Of a stretch of 64,000 nt of DNA, positions 10,097 through 20,673 are shown piece after piece. The DNA lies in assembly GCA_001695595.3 (NCBI GenBank), contig MBPM02000021.1, forward strand, positions 558,001 through 622,000, given 5' to 3'. A model generated the notes under the pieces. That model ran no database searches. It was not told the DNA's origin and saw only the letters and a list, made by a program, of their open reading frames with translations. The position numbers and the translations under genes are program-made. The stretch comes from Plasmopara viticola (Eukaryota; Oomycota; Peronosporomycetes; Peronosporales; Peronosporaceae). Each line of letters starts with the position of its first letter. Positions within the stretch are counted from its first letter, which is position 1.

Positions 10097-13000
10097 TTAG
10101 AGAGAAAGCAAAAAGAAAAATGGTTTTAATAATCTCGAGAACGACGGAGTCCTCAGCATTATCCATCGAGCTAGAATGCAAACGCTGTTGAAGGTAATGG
10201 AAGATAAGAGTAAAGAGCACAGAAAGGATTGACGAGAGGACGTGCCACGCGAGTTGACCTCTTACACGCAAAAGAAGGAAAAAGAAGCTAGAAGATTAAT
10301 CCATTTTTGAATTTACTCAACATACGTGTTGATAGCTAATTATGGAACATGAATATTTATCACACATTATCAAAAAAAATGGGAAAAGAATACGAATTAG
10401 GTAGTGGAGTAAAACAGTACCCAGTAGAGCGCACGAGAAAAAAGCATACAATTTGTATACAACGTTGACGATTGTAAACGAATTTACATATTAATTACCA
10501 CCGGCTATATCATGTGTGGTGATCATTTAGCAAGCTGTAACAATGGCTTGTAGCTAAGAAGTAAATGTCGTCGAAGACAATGAAAGGCAAAAGTAAAGAG
10601 CTACAATGCGGATCAATGGAGGGCTAGCTCTCTATTGCACGCAAAGACGGGCTGTAAGATTGGTCCATTTCGAAACTTAGCTATCAAACTTTTGGGTAGC
10701 TGATTAAAAACAGCTCAGCCAAATAAAAATGAGGAAGAGGCGTACACTACGTAAATAGTACCATCAAAATGGTGACGTGAGAGGCATACAATAATAGCAG
10801 GTCTAGGTTAGGCTTAGATATTACGTCAACTTGAGTAGACAATCAACCTATGAGTTAACACGATTTTCACCATCAGCGACATCGTTTAAAAGCGAAGATG
10901 CTAATTAACGAGCAAAGAGTTTTGTGCATTCGTGGCTAAGCTGTAAACGTCGTTGAAGATGACTTGAGATAAGAGGAAAGCGGTCAGATATGGATTGACG
11001 AGAGGACGTGGCAAGCTGGGATGGTCTTAGCACGTGAAGAAGATCAAAGAAGCCAGAAGATAAACCAATTTTGAGTTTCCCTAACATGCGATAGCTCGGA
11101 TATTTAATTAAAGAAGAAATATATAGAGCGAAAAATAACCATTAGAGCACAGACATACAATAGGTATGCAACGTGGACGATTGAGCACGAACCAACACGA
11201 TAATCACCAACGGTGATCACATGTAACAGCGCAGATGGTGTTGATTCAGTAAGCAGTAATGATGGCCTGTAGCTAAAATGTAAATGTTGTTAAAAACAAT
11301 GGAAGGGAAAATTAAAGAGCTACAATGCGGATCGATGGAGGGCTAGCTCTTTATTGCACTCAAAGGCGGACTGTAAAATTGGTCCATTTTGAAATTTAGC
11401 TGTCAAGCTTCTTGGTAACTAATCGAAAGTGGCCAAATGAAAATGAGGAAGAGTTGTACACTACGTAAATAGTGCTATCATACCACTGACGATAGAGGCA
11501 TTCAATAGTAGCAGGTCTATGTAAACCTCAGAAGCTACGTGCAACTAAGTAGCTTGACAACCTATGAGTTAACAAGACTTTCAACACCAGCGATATTGTT
11601 TGAGAGCAAAGATGCTAATCGACTGTACGCTGAACGATCAAAGTAAATTGTACACAAAAGGCTTTGTATATTCGTGGCTAACCTGTGAGCGTCGTTAGAG
11701 ATACCTTATGATAAATGGAAAGAGGACAGATGCGGAATGATGAGAGGACGTGGCGAGCTGGAATGGTCTGAGCATGTAGAGAAGGCAAAAGAAGTTAGAA
11801 GACAAATCCATTTATGAATTTCGTTACATGCGAATAATTGCTAAATATGGACAACTCGATCTATTACGATTGATCAAAAAGAAGAAAAAAGTATGATGCC
11901 GTCAGAGCTCTACTAATTATTCTTTTTTTGTGATTGATATTCGAGCTGTCCATATTTAGCGCATGAATGGAAAGTCAAAAGTGGATTAATCTTCTAGCTT
12001 CTTTTTTCTTCTTTACACGCTAAGACCATCCCAGCTTGCCTCGTCCTCTCATCATTCCGCATCTGTCCTCTTTCCTCTTATCTTAAGCTTTAATCAACGA
12101 CTTTCACATCTAAGCCACGGAACAACAATTTTTCTGCTCGTCAATTAGCATCTTCGCATCTGCGCTGTTACATGTTTTCGCCGGTGGTGGTTATCGTGTT
12201 GGATCGTGCCCAATCGTCCACGTTGCAAACATATTGTATGTCAGCATTCTTTTTCGCTCTATTTTTTAATTAATATTCGAGCTGTCGCATGTTTGCGAAA
12301 TTCAAAATTGGTTCATCTCTCGGCTTCTCTGATCTTCTTCACGTGTAAGACCGTTCCAGCTTGCCACGTCCTCTCGTCAATCCATATCTGACCTCTTTCC
12401 TCTTATCTCAAGTTTATTTCGACAACGTTCACTGTTCAGCCACGAATTAACGAAACCCTTTGCTCGTCAATTAGTATTTTAACTCTTAAACGATATCGCT
12501 GGTGGCGGAAATCGTGTTAACTAGATTGAACGTAGCATCTGGGCCAAACCTAGACATGCTATTATTGTATGCCACTTACGTCAGCGTTATAATGCTATTA
12601 TTTATGTAATTTACAAGTCTTCCTCATCATTATTTTGCTTATAATTAGCTATTCCTTAGCATGTTGGGTTTTGGTAGCAAAGTTCAAAAATGGATCAAAT
12701 TTTACGGCCCGGCCCATCTTTACGTACAATAGAGCGCTAATCCTCTCGTCAACATTCATCTACACTTTTCTTCCACTATCTCTAACAGCATTTACATTTT
12801 AGCCATTAGCATACATCACAGCTCGCTAAATCAACACCATATGCTCTAGTACATGTGGTGATTATCGTGTTGGATCGTGCCCAATCATTCACGTTGCATA
12901 CCTATTGTATGTCAGTGCTCTAATGGTTCTTTTTCGCTCTATATATTTCTCTTTTAGTAAATATTCGAACTGTCGCATGTTAGGGAAACTCAAAATTGGT

Positions 13001-13965
13001 TTATCTTCAGGCTTCTTTGATCTTCTTCACGTGCTAAGACCATCCCAGCTTGCCACGTCCTCTCGTCAATCCATATCTGACCGCTTTCCTCTTATCTCAA
13101 GTCATCTTCAACGACGTTTACAGCTTAGCCACGAATCCACAAAACTCTTTGCTCGTCAATTAGCATCTTCGCTTTTAAACGATGGCGCTGGTGGTGAAAA
13201 TCGTGTTAACTCATAGGTTGATTGTCTACTCAAGTTGACGTAATATCTAAGCCTAACCTAGACCTGCTATTATTGTATGCCTCTCACGTCACCATTTTGA
13301 TGGTACTATTTACGTAGTGTACGCCTCTTCCTCATTTTTATTTGGCTGAGCTGTTTTTAATCAGCTACCCAAGTTTGATAGCTAAGTTTCGAAATGGACC
13401 AATCTTACAGCCCGTCTTTGCGTGCAATAGAGAGCTAGCCCTCCATTGATCCGCATTGTAGCTCTTTACTTTTGCCTTTTATTGTCTTCGACGACATTTA
13501 CTTCTTAGCTACAAGCCATTGTTACAGCTTGCTAAATGATCACCACACATGATATAGCCGGTGGTAATTAATATGTAAATTCGTTTACAATCGTCAACGT
13601 TGTATACAAATTGTATGCTTTTTTCTCGTGCGCTCTACTGGGTACTGTTTTACTCCACTACCTAATTCGTATTCTTTTCCCATTTTTTTTGATAATGTGT
13701 GATAAATATTCATGTTCCATAATTAGCTATCAACACGTATGTTGAGTAAATTCAAAAATGGATTAATCTTCTAGCTTCTTTTTCCTTCTTTTGCGTGTAA
13801 GAGGTCAACTCGCGTGGCACGTCCTCTCGTCAATCCTTTCTGTGCTCTTTACTCTTATCTTCCATTACCTTCAACAGCGTTTGCATTCTAGCTCGATGGA
13901 TAATGCTGAGGACTCCGTCGTTCTCGAGATTATTAAAACCATTTTTCTTTTTGCTTTCTCTCTAA
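10097..13965. repeat. Divergent spacer made of degenerate repeat units (palindrome core)
   Basis: This is the shared upstream region of the two inner 725-family genes. It is built from degenerate units of roughly 350-400 bp. In the left half, related blocks begin near 10180, 10550, 10920, 11270 and 11680, each with variants of GTGGCTAA...GTAAACGTCGTTGAAGA, then AGATAAGAG-AAAGAG, then GACGAGAGGACGTGGCAAGC. The right half carries the same units inverted. The centre is near 11.9 kb, around the short palindrome AGAGCTCT at 11904-11911. The two halves are near identical within about 1 kb of each gene and diverged toward the centre. I see no supported gene here. It probably contains both promoters. 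Confidence 0.75.
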
Positions 13966-16143
13966 ATGCAATCAAATCAACAAGAGACGAGCTATCTCGG
14001 CAAAGTGCAGTCGGAAACTCGACCGAAGACGCAAAGCACTGGCGGATTTTCAAATTTGATCTCCATGTTTGATCGTAAGAATCGTTACATCGTGCGAGTC
14101 AGCCCCGTTCAAAAGAATGCAACATCGAAAGGATACGGCACCGGTCGAGCACGATCAAAGCAAAAGCTTACCAAGTGGCAGTTGTTTAACCTCGTGCGCC
14201 GTCTTGCGGTGCTTGCTGCTGCATTTCAGTACCTGATTCTTTCAATGCAAGCAACTCGCTCAACAATAGAAGTCCTTCTTTCAGTGCCCTCCCCGAAACG
14301 ATCGTTTGGAGCTTCCACGACTTCTTTAATTGCGGGATACGCAGGCGACAATTTAATTCGAAACAGTAAACTGGTGCAGGATGTGCTGGAAGGGGATACA
14401 GAGCCACGTGACTACGTCCTGTTTCTCGAGACGGCCACAAAAGTGTCGAAGTCTAGCTGCTCGGAAGTACCGCAATTTAACTCGAAGATTTACAACTATG
14501 ACTTCCTCACTCGTGTGTATTCAGAAATCGTGAGTGATTCAAGCTATAACACAACGGTTTTGACGGATCTAGAGCTTGTCGTCGCAGTCGTCGACTGTAC
14601 GTCTACCCAGCTGGTGAGAAATGATCCGGCGAATATACGTCTTTTCAACGTGGTTAGGTCTCGCAGAAACCCAGCAGACATGTATTTAGTAGACGTGTTG
14701 CTTTCCATGCAAGCCTACACTATGCTATCGCACAAGAAGTTTGGACCCGCGCTGGATTTGCGAGTCTCGATTATTCAAGACATGCGAAGTGCTGTTACCG
14801 AGCAACTTCATATGATGGCGCTAACGTATCCGTACCAACGCGCTTTGAAGCTGGAAGTTTACGAATTTATTCGGATTACAGACGACAGTTACAGTGAAAT
14901 GCGTAGTGTCCCCAGGGACCCGACAATAAGCCCCGTTCAACATCTACTCACGTCGCGAAAACGTGGGTTTTACAACCATGATGTGCAGGCAAATCTTCAC
15001 TCGGTAAATTCAAAACTTGATGTGACAAGCGCAAAAAATGCCCTCACGACCTGGGAGTGGTACGGACAGTCTCAAATTAATGATGCATGGGCCTGGGTTC
15101 ACGGCATCCACTTTTTTTTCGGTACACAGACGTTGATTTCGATAATTATCGTTGCAATTGTGTCTTACGAGAAAATTAAAGTCGGAAAAATTTGGATCGG
15201 CGACCCATTTTCGTCCGTCTCGACTTTGGCATTTGTGTCACGGGGATTTCTTGTGGTTATTTCGTGGTATATTAACTCGTTCTGGACTCTGCGCGAGTAC
15301 GCATTGATGAACGCTGCAAGATTATCACACACTGAACCTATCCACGTTCACGATGAACTAGTACATTGCGACGTTCTCGTCGTGTTTCTTGGCTTTGTGG
15401 CTTTTCTGAGTTGGTTAGCGCGCGAGCGGATCGATCCTGCTATTGCAATCTTATTCTTTGAGCTCGTGCACGCTAATCGCTTACGTATTATCGCAACGTT
15501 TCCAATCGTGTTGGCAGAAGTTGTCTCTTACTCAGCCTGGATGAATCAACTTGGCGATGTAATAAAGACACCTGCTGTGGCTGCAATGTCTCCATTGTCT
15601 TTTTGGTGCACTATTCAGATTCCTCCAGTAAACATTCGATTTCTCGCTGCCTCCTTCTCACCAAAAGTCGGTTTATTGATGATGTTTGCTTGCTATGCCG
15701 CCTTGCGCAAACTCTATCGAAAAAGCTTTCCAGAACGTCCTCAAGTAAGATCGGGTCAAAGTGTTGCTGTTTCTGACAATGGAAAAGCTACAGCTACGTT
15801 GAAAGGACATCTCACGAACTTTGAGATCTCAACCGGTGCGGAGCTGCAAACACGCTTCGGCATTATTTCGGACTACAATAATTATGTGTATTTTAAGGGC
15901 ATGAAATTCGCGTCTGCAGATGGCGTCTACTGCTCGGGTTACGTGATTGTAAACAACAAGTTGCTAGTGCAGTCCAAGCAGTTACTTGGAATCATAATGA
16001 TGAAAGTCGTACGCACACGTCTCACTAATATCTACGCGTATGAGGTCGATGGCAACACCGTCAAGGAAACGGCAAGGCTAGTGTATCCAGAGACCTTTAC
16101 GTGGTCGGAATTGTGGCATCTGAATGTTGCGGTGTTGCTCTGA
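13966..16143 (+). CDS. 725-residue multi-pass membrane protein, family copy 3
   Basis: This intact, intronless 725-residue frame is the mirror partner of 7919-10096. The only protein differences are Thr for Ala at 683 and Glu for Asp at 701. Topology is as in that copy: a basic N-terminus, one hydrophobic helix near 75-97, a long soluble domain, five more hydrophobic segments between about 379 and 580, and a soluble tail. The near identity covers the coding region and about 1 kb upstream but stops at the stop codon, where one copy has TGA and the other TAA. That pattern suggests recent gene conversion or a young duplication. A decayed second-family gene lies downstream in the opposite sense. 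Function unknown. Confidence 0.9.
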   Translation: MQSNQQETSYLGKVQSETRPKTQSTGGFSNLISMFDRKNRYIVRVSPVQKNATSKGYGTGRARSKQKLTKWQLFNLVRRLAVLAAAFQYLILSMQATRSTIEVLLSVPSPKRSFGASTTSLIAGYAGDNLIRNSKLVQDVLEGDTEPRDYVLFLETATKVSKSSCSEVPQFNSKIYNYDFLTRVYSEIVSDSSYNTTVLTDLELVVAVVDCTSTQLVRNDPANIRLFNVVRSRRNPADMYLVDVLLSMQAYTMLSHKKFGPALDLRVSIIQDMRSAVTEQLHMMALTYPYQRALKLEVYEFIRITDDSYSEMRSVPRDPTISPVQHLLTSRKRGFYNHDVQANLHSVNSKLDVTSAKNALTTWEWYGQSQINDAWAWVHGIHFFFGTQTLISIIIVAIVSYEKIKVGKIWIGDPFSSVSTLAFVSRGFLVVISWYINSFWTLREYALMNAARLSHTEPIHVHDELVHCDVLVVFLGFVAFLSWLARERIDPAIAILFFELVHANRLRIIATFPIVLAEVVSYSAWMNQLGDVIKTPAVAAMSPLSFWCTIQIPPVNIRFLAASFSPKVGLLMMFACYAALRKLYRKSFPERPQVRSGQSVAVSDNGKATATLKGHLTNFEISTGAELQTRFGIISDYNNYVYFKGMKFASADGVYCSGYVIVNNKLLVQSKQLLGIIMMKVVRTRLTNIYAYEVDGNTVKETARLVYPETFTWSELWHLNVAVLL

Positions 16144-16399
16144 TAGGTTCCATGCGATTGAGCATGATGCCTTAATTTAATTCAAACGTTAATTAGTGTC
16201 GTATACAAGTGCGTGCGTCAGGCTTGAAAAGCTTAAATACCTTGTTTATTGTATCCTCTTAGTTTTTTCACTATTTTATTCTGCAGTAGCGCTTCGAAGT
16301 AGTATAAATTGACTTTGTCAAACGAAAAACATCAATATATTCTTCGTTTTTCTCAATTCCGTAAAAATCTGCGTGCGTTACGCAATTACTTTACCCTGT

Positions 16400-17890
16400 G
16401 GTTAATGTAGCGTCGCGCCAGTGGGATGAAAGCTGACCGTCGTATGAAGACAGCATTTCTGCAGCGTCGTGATAAAGTCACGCAAAGTTTTTGAGTTTCC
16501 TTCATCGTTGACCTCCAGTGCAGATTGCGACGCCATTTGATCTTTAACTACAAGCACTTATACAGACGCGTACCGCTTGCTTTGATAAGTCAAAACACGT
16601 GGAATTACTTGCCGTGAAACTCTGACCTTGTTTTACTTTCAGATGAGCTTTGGAAAACTTTTGACGATTATCTAGCCAGGCCTCGCATTGGTACACGCAT
16701 CCTATAAACACGTTATCTAGAAGTCCTCATCGAAGCTTTTATACCCATCGCCTTATCTAAGGACTTGCTCAAAAGCTAGTGGCTAAAGAGTCACGCACTT
16801 CAACGGCACCAGCGCATTAACATCCCCTCCAATATTTACACTCGTTGAAGGTCGAAAGGCTTTTTAGGCCAGACAAACACTGATTTTAATTTTTAATACT
16901 CAGCAGCTTTTCCTTATAAACCTCTACAATGATCTCAAACATCGCCTGAGTACTTATTGCGGAGGCCGTATTTTAAATTTTATTGGCGTAGTCATCTAAA
17001 GTAGCCCAAAGGATACTTCAGAATCATTTGAGGGTTGAATAATGTCCACTAACACATTATAAAGTCAAATAAAGTCTCCAGCGAGCCAGCAACATTTTGT
17101 AGATCAGGTTGGCCACCGCATAAAAGTACCCCTAATTTATTGTGTAAGGACCCAGTATTTTTAATTTACATCACTATACTCGAGATCTAGTTCATGCAAC
17201 CTGTGACAGAATACATCAAAACGTAGGGCTCAGTCGTTATGACATTTACTCGAATATATCACTGTTCTAGGTGGTCAAATCCGAACCAAACTTTTTACTT
17301 TCTTGATGCCTTGCCAATCATCCTGATCAACTAAGAGTTCAGGCGTCCACTCGTAATTCTCGCTTCTCATCGTCTCTTCTAAAGTTGCAGCGTGGCAATT
17401 TAATCTCAGCCGAGCTCGCACTTTTGCAGTTTTGTAGAAATGATCACATTAGTGCGTCACGCTCCATATCCAAAAAGAATCAATTGATACAAACGTCGAG
17501 CCGCTCGATTCGTAAAATTAATATCACGCCGAATCATTCCACCCTTTGTGTATCCGCTTGTTTGCGTCATATTTCTTGTGCAATGAAGACGAATGTTGTT
17601 TTGGGGACTGGTTATACAGCGTTTCACTTATTGCAATCAGTTCAAATTTCTACAACTTTTATTCCAAATTAAGATGCCACCGTTTGCTAATATTGAAATG
17701 ATTCTGTGTAAATTATGTTTACTGTCCACATCTTTGCCAGCCACGACATCAAAAAAAATTACAATATTATTGGATCCTACTAGTGTCTTGTGGAGAGCTT
17801 TTATTTCTGTTGAATTAGCTGTCGGTGCTCCCACTTTCATGATGTCCGGACAACTTTTTGGAGAAGAACTATATATTAAAGGACTCAAGA
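16400..17890 (-). pseudogene. Decayed copy of the 747-residue gene family (module 2)
   Basis: Read on the minus strand, this follows the intact gene at 39296-41600 from about residue 135 to near the C-terminus. Matching blocks include CTGGCAAAGATGTGGAC near 17740 (GNDVD), the region around 17385-17460 and TACGACGGTCAGC near 16437 (YDGHH). Stops and indels break every frame. The 132-residue plus-strand frame at 17593-17991 is antisense to it and not a gene. It lies downstream of, and on the same strand as, the 725-family gene at 18250-20430, as the other two decayed copies do relative to their own 725 genes. This copy has no transposon between the two genes. Confidence 0.75.
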
Positions 17891-18065
17891 ATTGTTTTGT
17901 ATATTTCTCGATGATTACAATTTGCGATGACGATTATAAGCCAACGATGGTATGGTTATTACACCTCATTACAGAAAGTAGTGGCATATAAAATGAAGCG
18001 GGTCACTTTTGTAATCTTAATCACAGCTTGAAAAAAGCATGCCTACAATGACAAACGATAATAAA

Positions 18066-18140
18066 ATCATGAGGATACCAGGAAGTCACAAAACTCTAAT
18101 ATGTACCATAAGCTCTCCATATGTGTATTTTTTGCGACTA
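18066..18140. other. Empty insertion sites matching copy A and the Copia element
   Basis: On the minus strand, downstream of the 725 gene at 18250, the sequence passes through TCGCAAAAAATACACATATGG and later CTTCCTGGTATCCTCATGATT. These align with the sequences on both sides of the SINE-like copy (1375-1629) and of the Copia element (1655-6125), with neither insert and a single target copy each. They are paralogous pre-insertion sites. Both elements therefore entered the left arm after the duplication. Confidence 0.8.
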
Positions 18141-18249
18141 AGATTTTTTTAATCAAATGAAAAGTGAAAACGCTATTTATAAAAAAGATTAACCCTTAAT
18201 TTGAATCAAAGGCCAAGGCATAATACTATTTGAACACCTTGTGTATCTA

Positions 18250-20430
18250 CTAGAGCAACACCGCAACATTTAGATGCCACAATTCCGACCACGTGAAGGT
18301 CTCTGGATACACTAGTCTTGCCGTGTCCTTAACGGAGTTGCCATCGACCTCATACGCGTAGATGTTAGTGAGACGTGTGCGAACGATTTTCATCATTATG
18401 ACCCCGAGTAATTGCTTGGACTGCACTAACAATTTGTTATTTACAATCACGTAACCCGAGCAGTAGACGCCGTCCGCAGACGCGAATTTCATGCCCTTAA
18501 AATACACATAATTATTGTAGTCCGAAATGATGCCGAAGCGTGCTTGCAGCTCTGCACCGGTTGAGATCTCAAAGTTCGTGAGATGTCCTTTCAACGTAGC
18601 TGTAGCTTTTCCATTGTCAGAAACAGCAACACTTTGACCCCATCTTACTTGAGGACGTTCTGGAAAGGTTTTTCGATATAGTTTGCGTAAGGCGGCATAG
18701 CAAGCAAACATTACCAACAAACCGACTTTTGGTGAGAAGGAGGCAGCGAGAAATCGAATGTCTACTGGAGGAATCTGAATAGTGGACCAAAAAGACAATG
18801 GGGACATTGCAGCCACAGCAGGTGTCTTAATTACATCGCCAAGTTGATTCATCCAGCCTGAGTAAGAGACAACTTCTGCCAACACGATTGGAAACGTTGC
18901 GATAATACGTAAGCGATTAGCGTGCACGAGCTCAAAGAAAAAGATTGCAACAGCAGGATCGATCCGCTCGCGCGCTAACCAACTCAGAAAAGCCACAAAG
19001 CCAAGAAACACGACGAGAACGTCGCAATGTACCAGCTCTTCGTGAACGTGGACAGGTTCAGTATGTGATAGTCTTGCAGCGTTCATCAATGCGTACTCGC
19101 GCAGAGTCCAGAACGAGTTAATATACCACGAAATGACCACAAGAAATCCCCGTGACACAAATGTCAAAGTCGAGACGGACGAAAATGGGTCGCCGATCCA
19201 AATTTTTCCGACTTTAATTTTCTCGTACGACACAATTGCAACGATAATTATCGACAGCAACGTCTGTGTACCGAAAAAAAAGTGGATGCCGTGAACCCAG
19301 GCCCATGCATCATCAATTTGAGACTGTCCGTACCACTCCCAGGTCGTGAGGGCATTTTTTGCGCTTGTCACATCAAGTTTCGAGTTTACCAAGTGAAGAT
19401 TTGCCTGCACATCATGGTTGTAAAACCCACGTTTTCGCGACGTGAGTAGATGTTGGACGGGGCTTATTGTCCGGTCCCTGGGGACACTGCGCATTTCACT
19501 ATAGCTGTCGTCTGTTATTCGAATGAATTCGTAAACTTCCAGCTTGAAAGCGCGTTGGTACGGATACGTTAGCGCCATCATATGAAGTTGCTCGGTAACG
19601 GCACTTCGCATGTCTTGAATAATCGAGATTTGCAAATCTAGCGCGGGTCCAAACTTTTTGTGCGACAGCATGGTGTAGGCTTGCATGGAAAGCAACACGT
19701 CTACTAAATACATGTCTGCTGGGTTTCTGCGAGACCTAACCACGTTGAAAAGACGTAAATTCGCCGGATCATTTCTCACCAGCTGGGTAGACGTACAATC
19801 GACGACTGCGACGACAAGCTCTAGATCCGTCAAAACCGTTGTGTTATAGCTTGAATCACTCACGATTTCTGAATACACACGAGTGAGGAAGTCATAGTTG
19901 TAAATTTTCGAGTTGAATTGCGATACTCCCGAGCAGCTAGACTTCGACACTTTTGTGGCCGTCTCGAGAAACAGAACGTAGTCACGTGGCTTTGTATCCC
20001 CTTCTAGCACATCCTGCACCAGTTTGCTATTTTGAATTAAATCGTCGCCTGCGTATCCCGCAATTAGAGAAGTCGTGGAAGCTCCAAACGATCGTTTCGG
20101 GGATGGCACTGAAAGAAGGACTTCTATTGTTGCGCGAGTTGCTTGCATTGAAAGAATGAGGTACTGAAATGCAGCAGCAAGCACCGCAAGACGGCGCACG
20201 AGGTTAAACAACTGCCACTTGGTAAGCTTTTGCTTTGACCGTGTTCGTCCAGTGCCGTGTCCTTTCCTCATTGAGTGCTTTCGAATCGGGTTAACTCGCA
20301 CGAGGTAGGGATTCTTGCGATGAAACATGGAGGTGAACTTCGAGAACCCAGCAGCAATTTGCATTTTACGTCGAGTCGTCGACTGCACTATGCCGAGAAA
20401 GCCCGTCACTTGTTGATTTGGCTGCTGCAT
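18250..20430 (-). CDS. 725-residue-type multi-pass membrane protein, family copy 4 (726 aa)
   Basis: This intact, intronless frame starts MQQPNQQ, one residue longer than its relatives because of an extra Gln near the start. From residue 58 on it is about 96 percent identical to the other copies, with the same six or so hydrophobic segments and soluble tail. The first 57 residues differ strongly from copies 2 and 3 and moderately from the copy at 53926. Its upstream region shares a 54-bp block (20620-20673) with the 53926 copy, so these two form a subfamily. A decayed second-family gene follows downstream. Function unknown; membrane location inferred from hydropathy. Confidence 0.9.
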   Translation of the reverse strand: MQQPNQQVTGFLGIVQSTTRRKMQIAAGFSKFTSMFHRKNPYLVRVNPIRKHSMRKGHGTGRTRSKQKLTKWQLFNLVRRLAVLAAAFQYLILSMQATRATIEVLLSVPSPKRSFGASTTSLIAGYAGDDLIQNSKLVQDVLEGDTKPRDYVLFLETATKVSKSSCSGVSQFNSKIYNYDFLTRVYSEIVSDSSYNTTVLTDLELVVAVVDCTSTQLVRNDPANLRLFNVVRSRRNPADMYLVDVLLSMQAYTMLSHKKFGPALDLQISIIQDMRSAVTEQLHMMALTYPYQRAFKLEVYEFIRITDDSYSEMRSVPRDRTISPVQHLLTSRKRGFYNHDVQANLHLVNSKLDVTSAKNALTTWEWYGQSQIDDAWAWVHGIHFFFGTQTLLSIIIVAIVSYEKIKVGKIWIGDPFSSVSTLTFVSRGFLVVISWYINSFWTLREYALMNAARLSHTEPVHVHEELVHCDVLVVFLGFVAFLSWLARERIDPAVAIFFFELVHANRLRIIATFPIVLAEVVSYSGWMNQLGDVIKTPAVAAMSPLSFWSTIQIPPVDIRFLAASFSPKVGLLVMFACYAALRKLYRKTFPERPQVRWGQSVAVSDNGKATATLKGHLTNFEISTGAELQARFGIISDYNNYVYFKGMKFASADGVYCSGYVIVNNKLLVQSKQLLGVIMMKIVRTRLTNIYAYEVDGNSVKDTARLVYPETFTWSELWHLNVAVLL

Positions 20431-20619
20431 TGAGGAACGTCAGGAGGAAGCAAAAAAAAATGTGAGCTCTCTAGAATTGAGCCCGACGTGGACCTCAGCA
20501 TTGTCTATTATAAAGTAAATGAGCTAAACGATAAAGGTTGTTGAAGTTAAGAGAATAGAGCACAGATGCGGATTGACAGATAGTACATACTGTTTGTTCG
20601 TGGCTAAATTGCAAACGCT

Positions 20620-20673
20620 GATGAAGATAATGGAAGATAAGAGTAAAGAGCACAGATGCGATGAAAGGTAAGG
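20620..20673. promoter_or_regulatory. 54-bp block conserved upstream of two 725-family genes
   Basis: The 54 bases are identical to 56231-56284. They lie about 190 bp upstream of the ATG at 20430, against about 128 bp in the other gene, while the bases between block and ATG are only partly conserved. Related but diverged versions occur in the spacer at 10097-13965 and near 26100. The block contains AGATAAGAGTAAAGAGCACAG. It could be a promoter element, or simply the best-preserved part of the upstream repeat. Confidence 0.45.

Larger units (their letters stand above)
1..20430. repeat. Large imperfect palindrome, arms of roughly 8-12 kb
   Basis: Reading outward from about 11.9 kb, both sides show the same order: repeat-rich spacer, 725-family gene, decayed second-family gene in opposite sense, then another 725-family gene in opposite sense. 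The inner gene pairs are exactly symmetric (7919+16143 = 10096+13966). Downstream sequences also pair: 1250-1667 plus 6109-6300 resembles the reverse complement of about 17.9-18.25 kb. The arms are near identical over the inner genes and about 1 kb of upstream sequence (7919 to about 11060 against about 13000 to 16143). They are clearly diverged at the centre and outside the stop codons. The left arm is longer because of two later insertions. Confidence 0.85.

Noticed and set aside
9990..10271. 93-residue open frame with a hydrophobic start, overlapping the start of the 725 gene; also at 13791-14072
   Set aside because: It is present twice only because the palindrome arms are near identical. 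It runs from the upstream repeat into another frame of the real gene and is not open in the other family copies.
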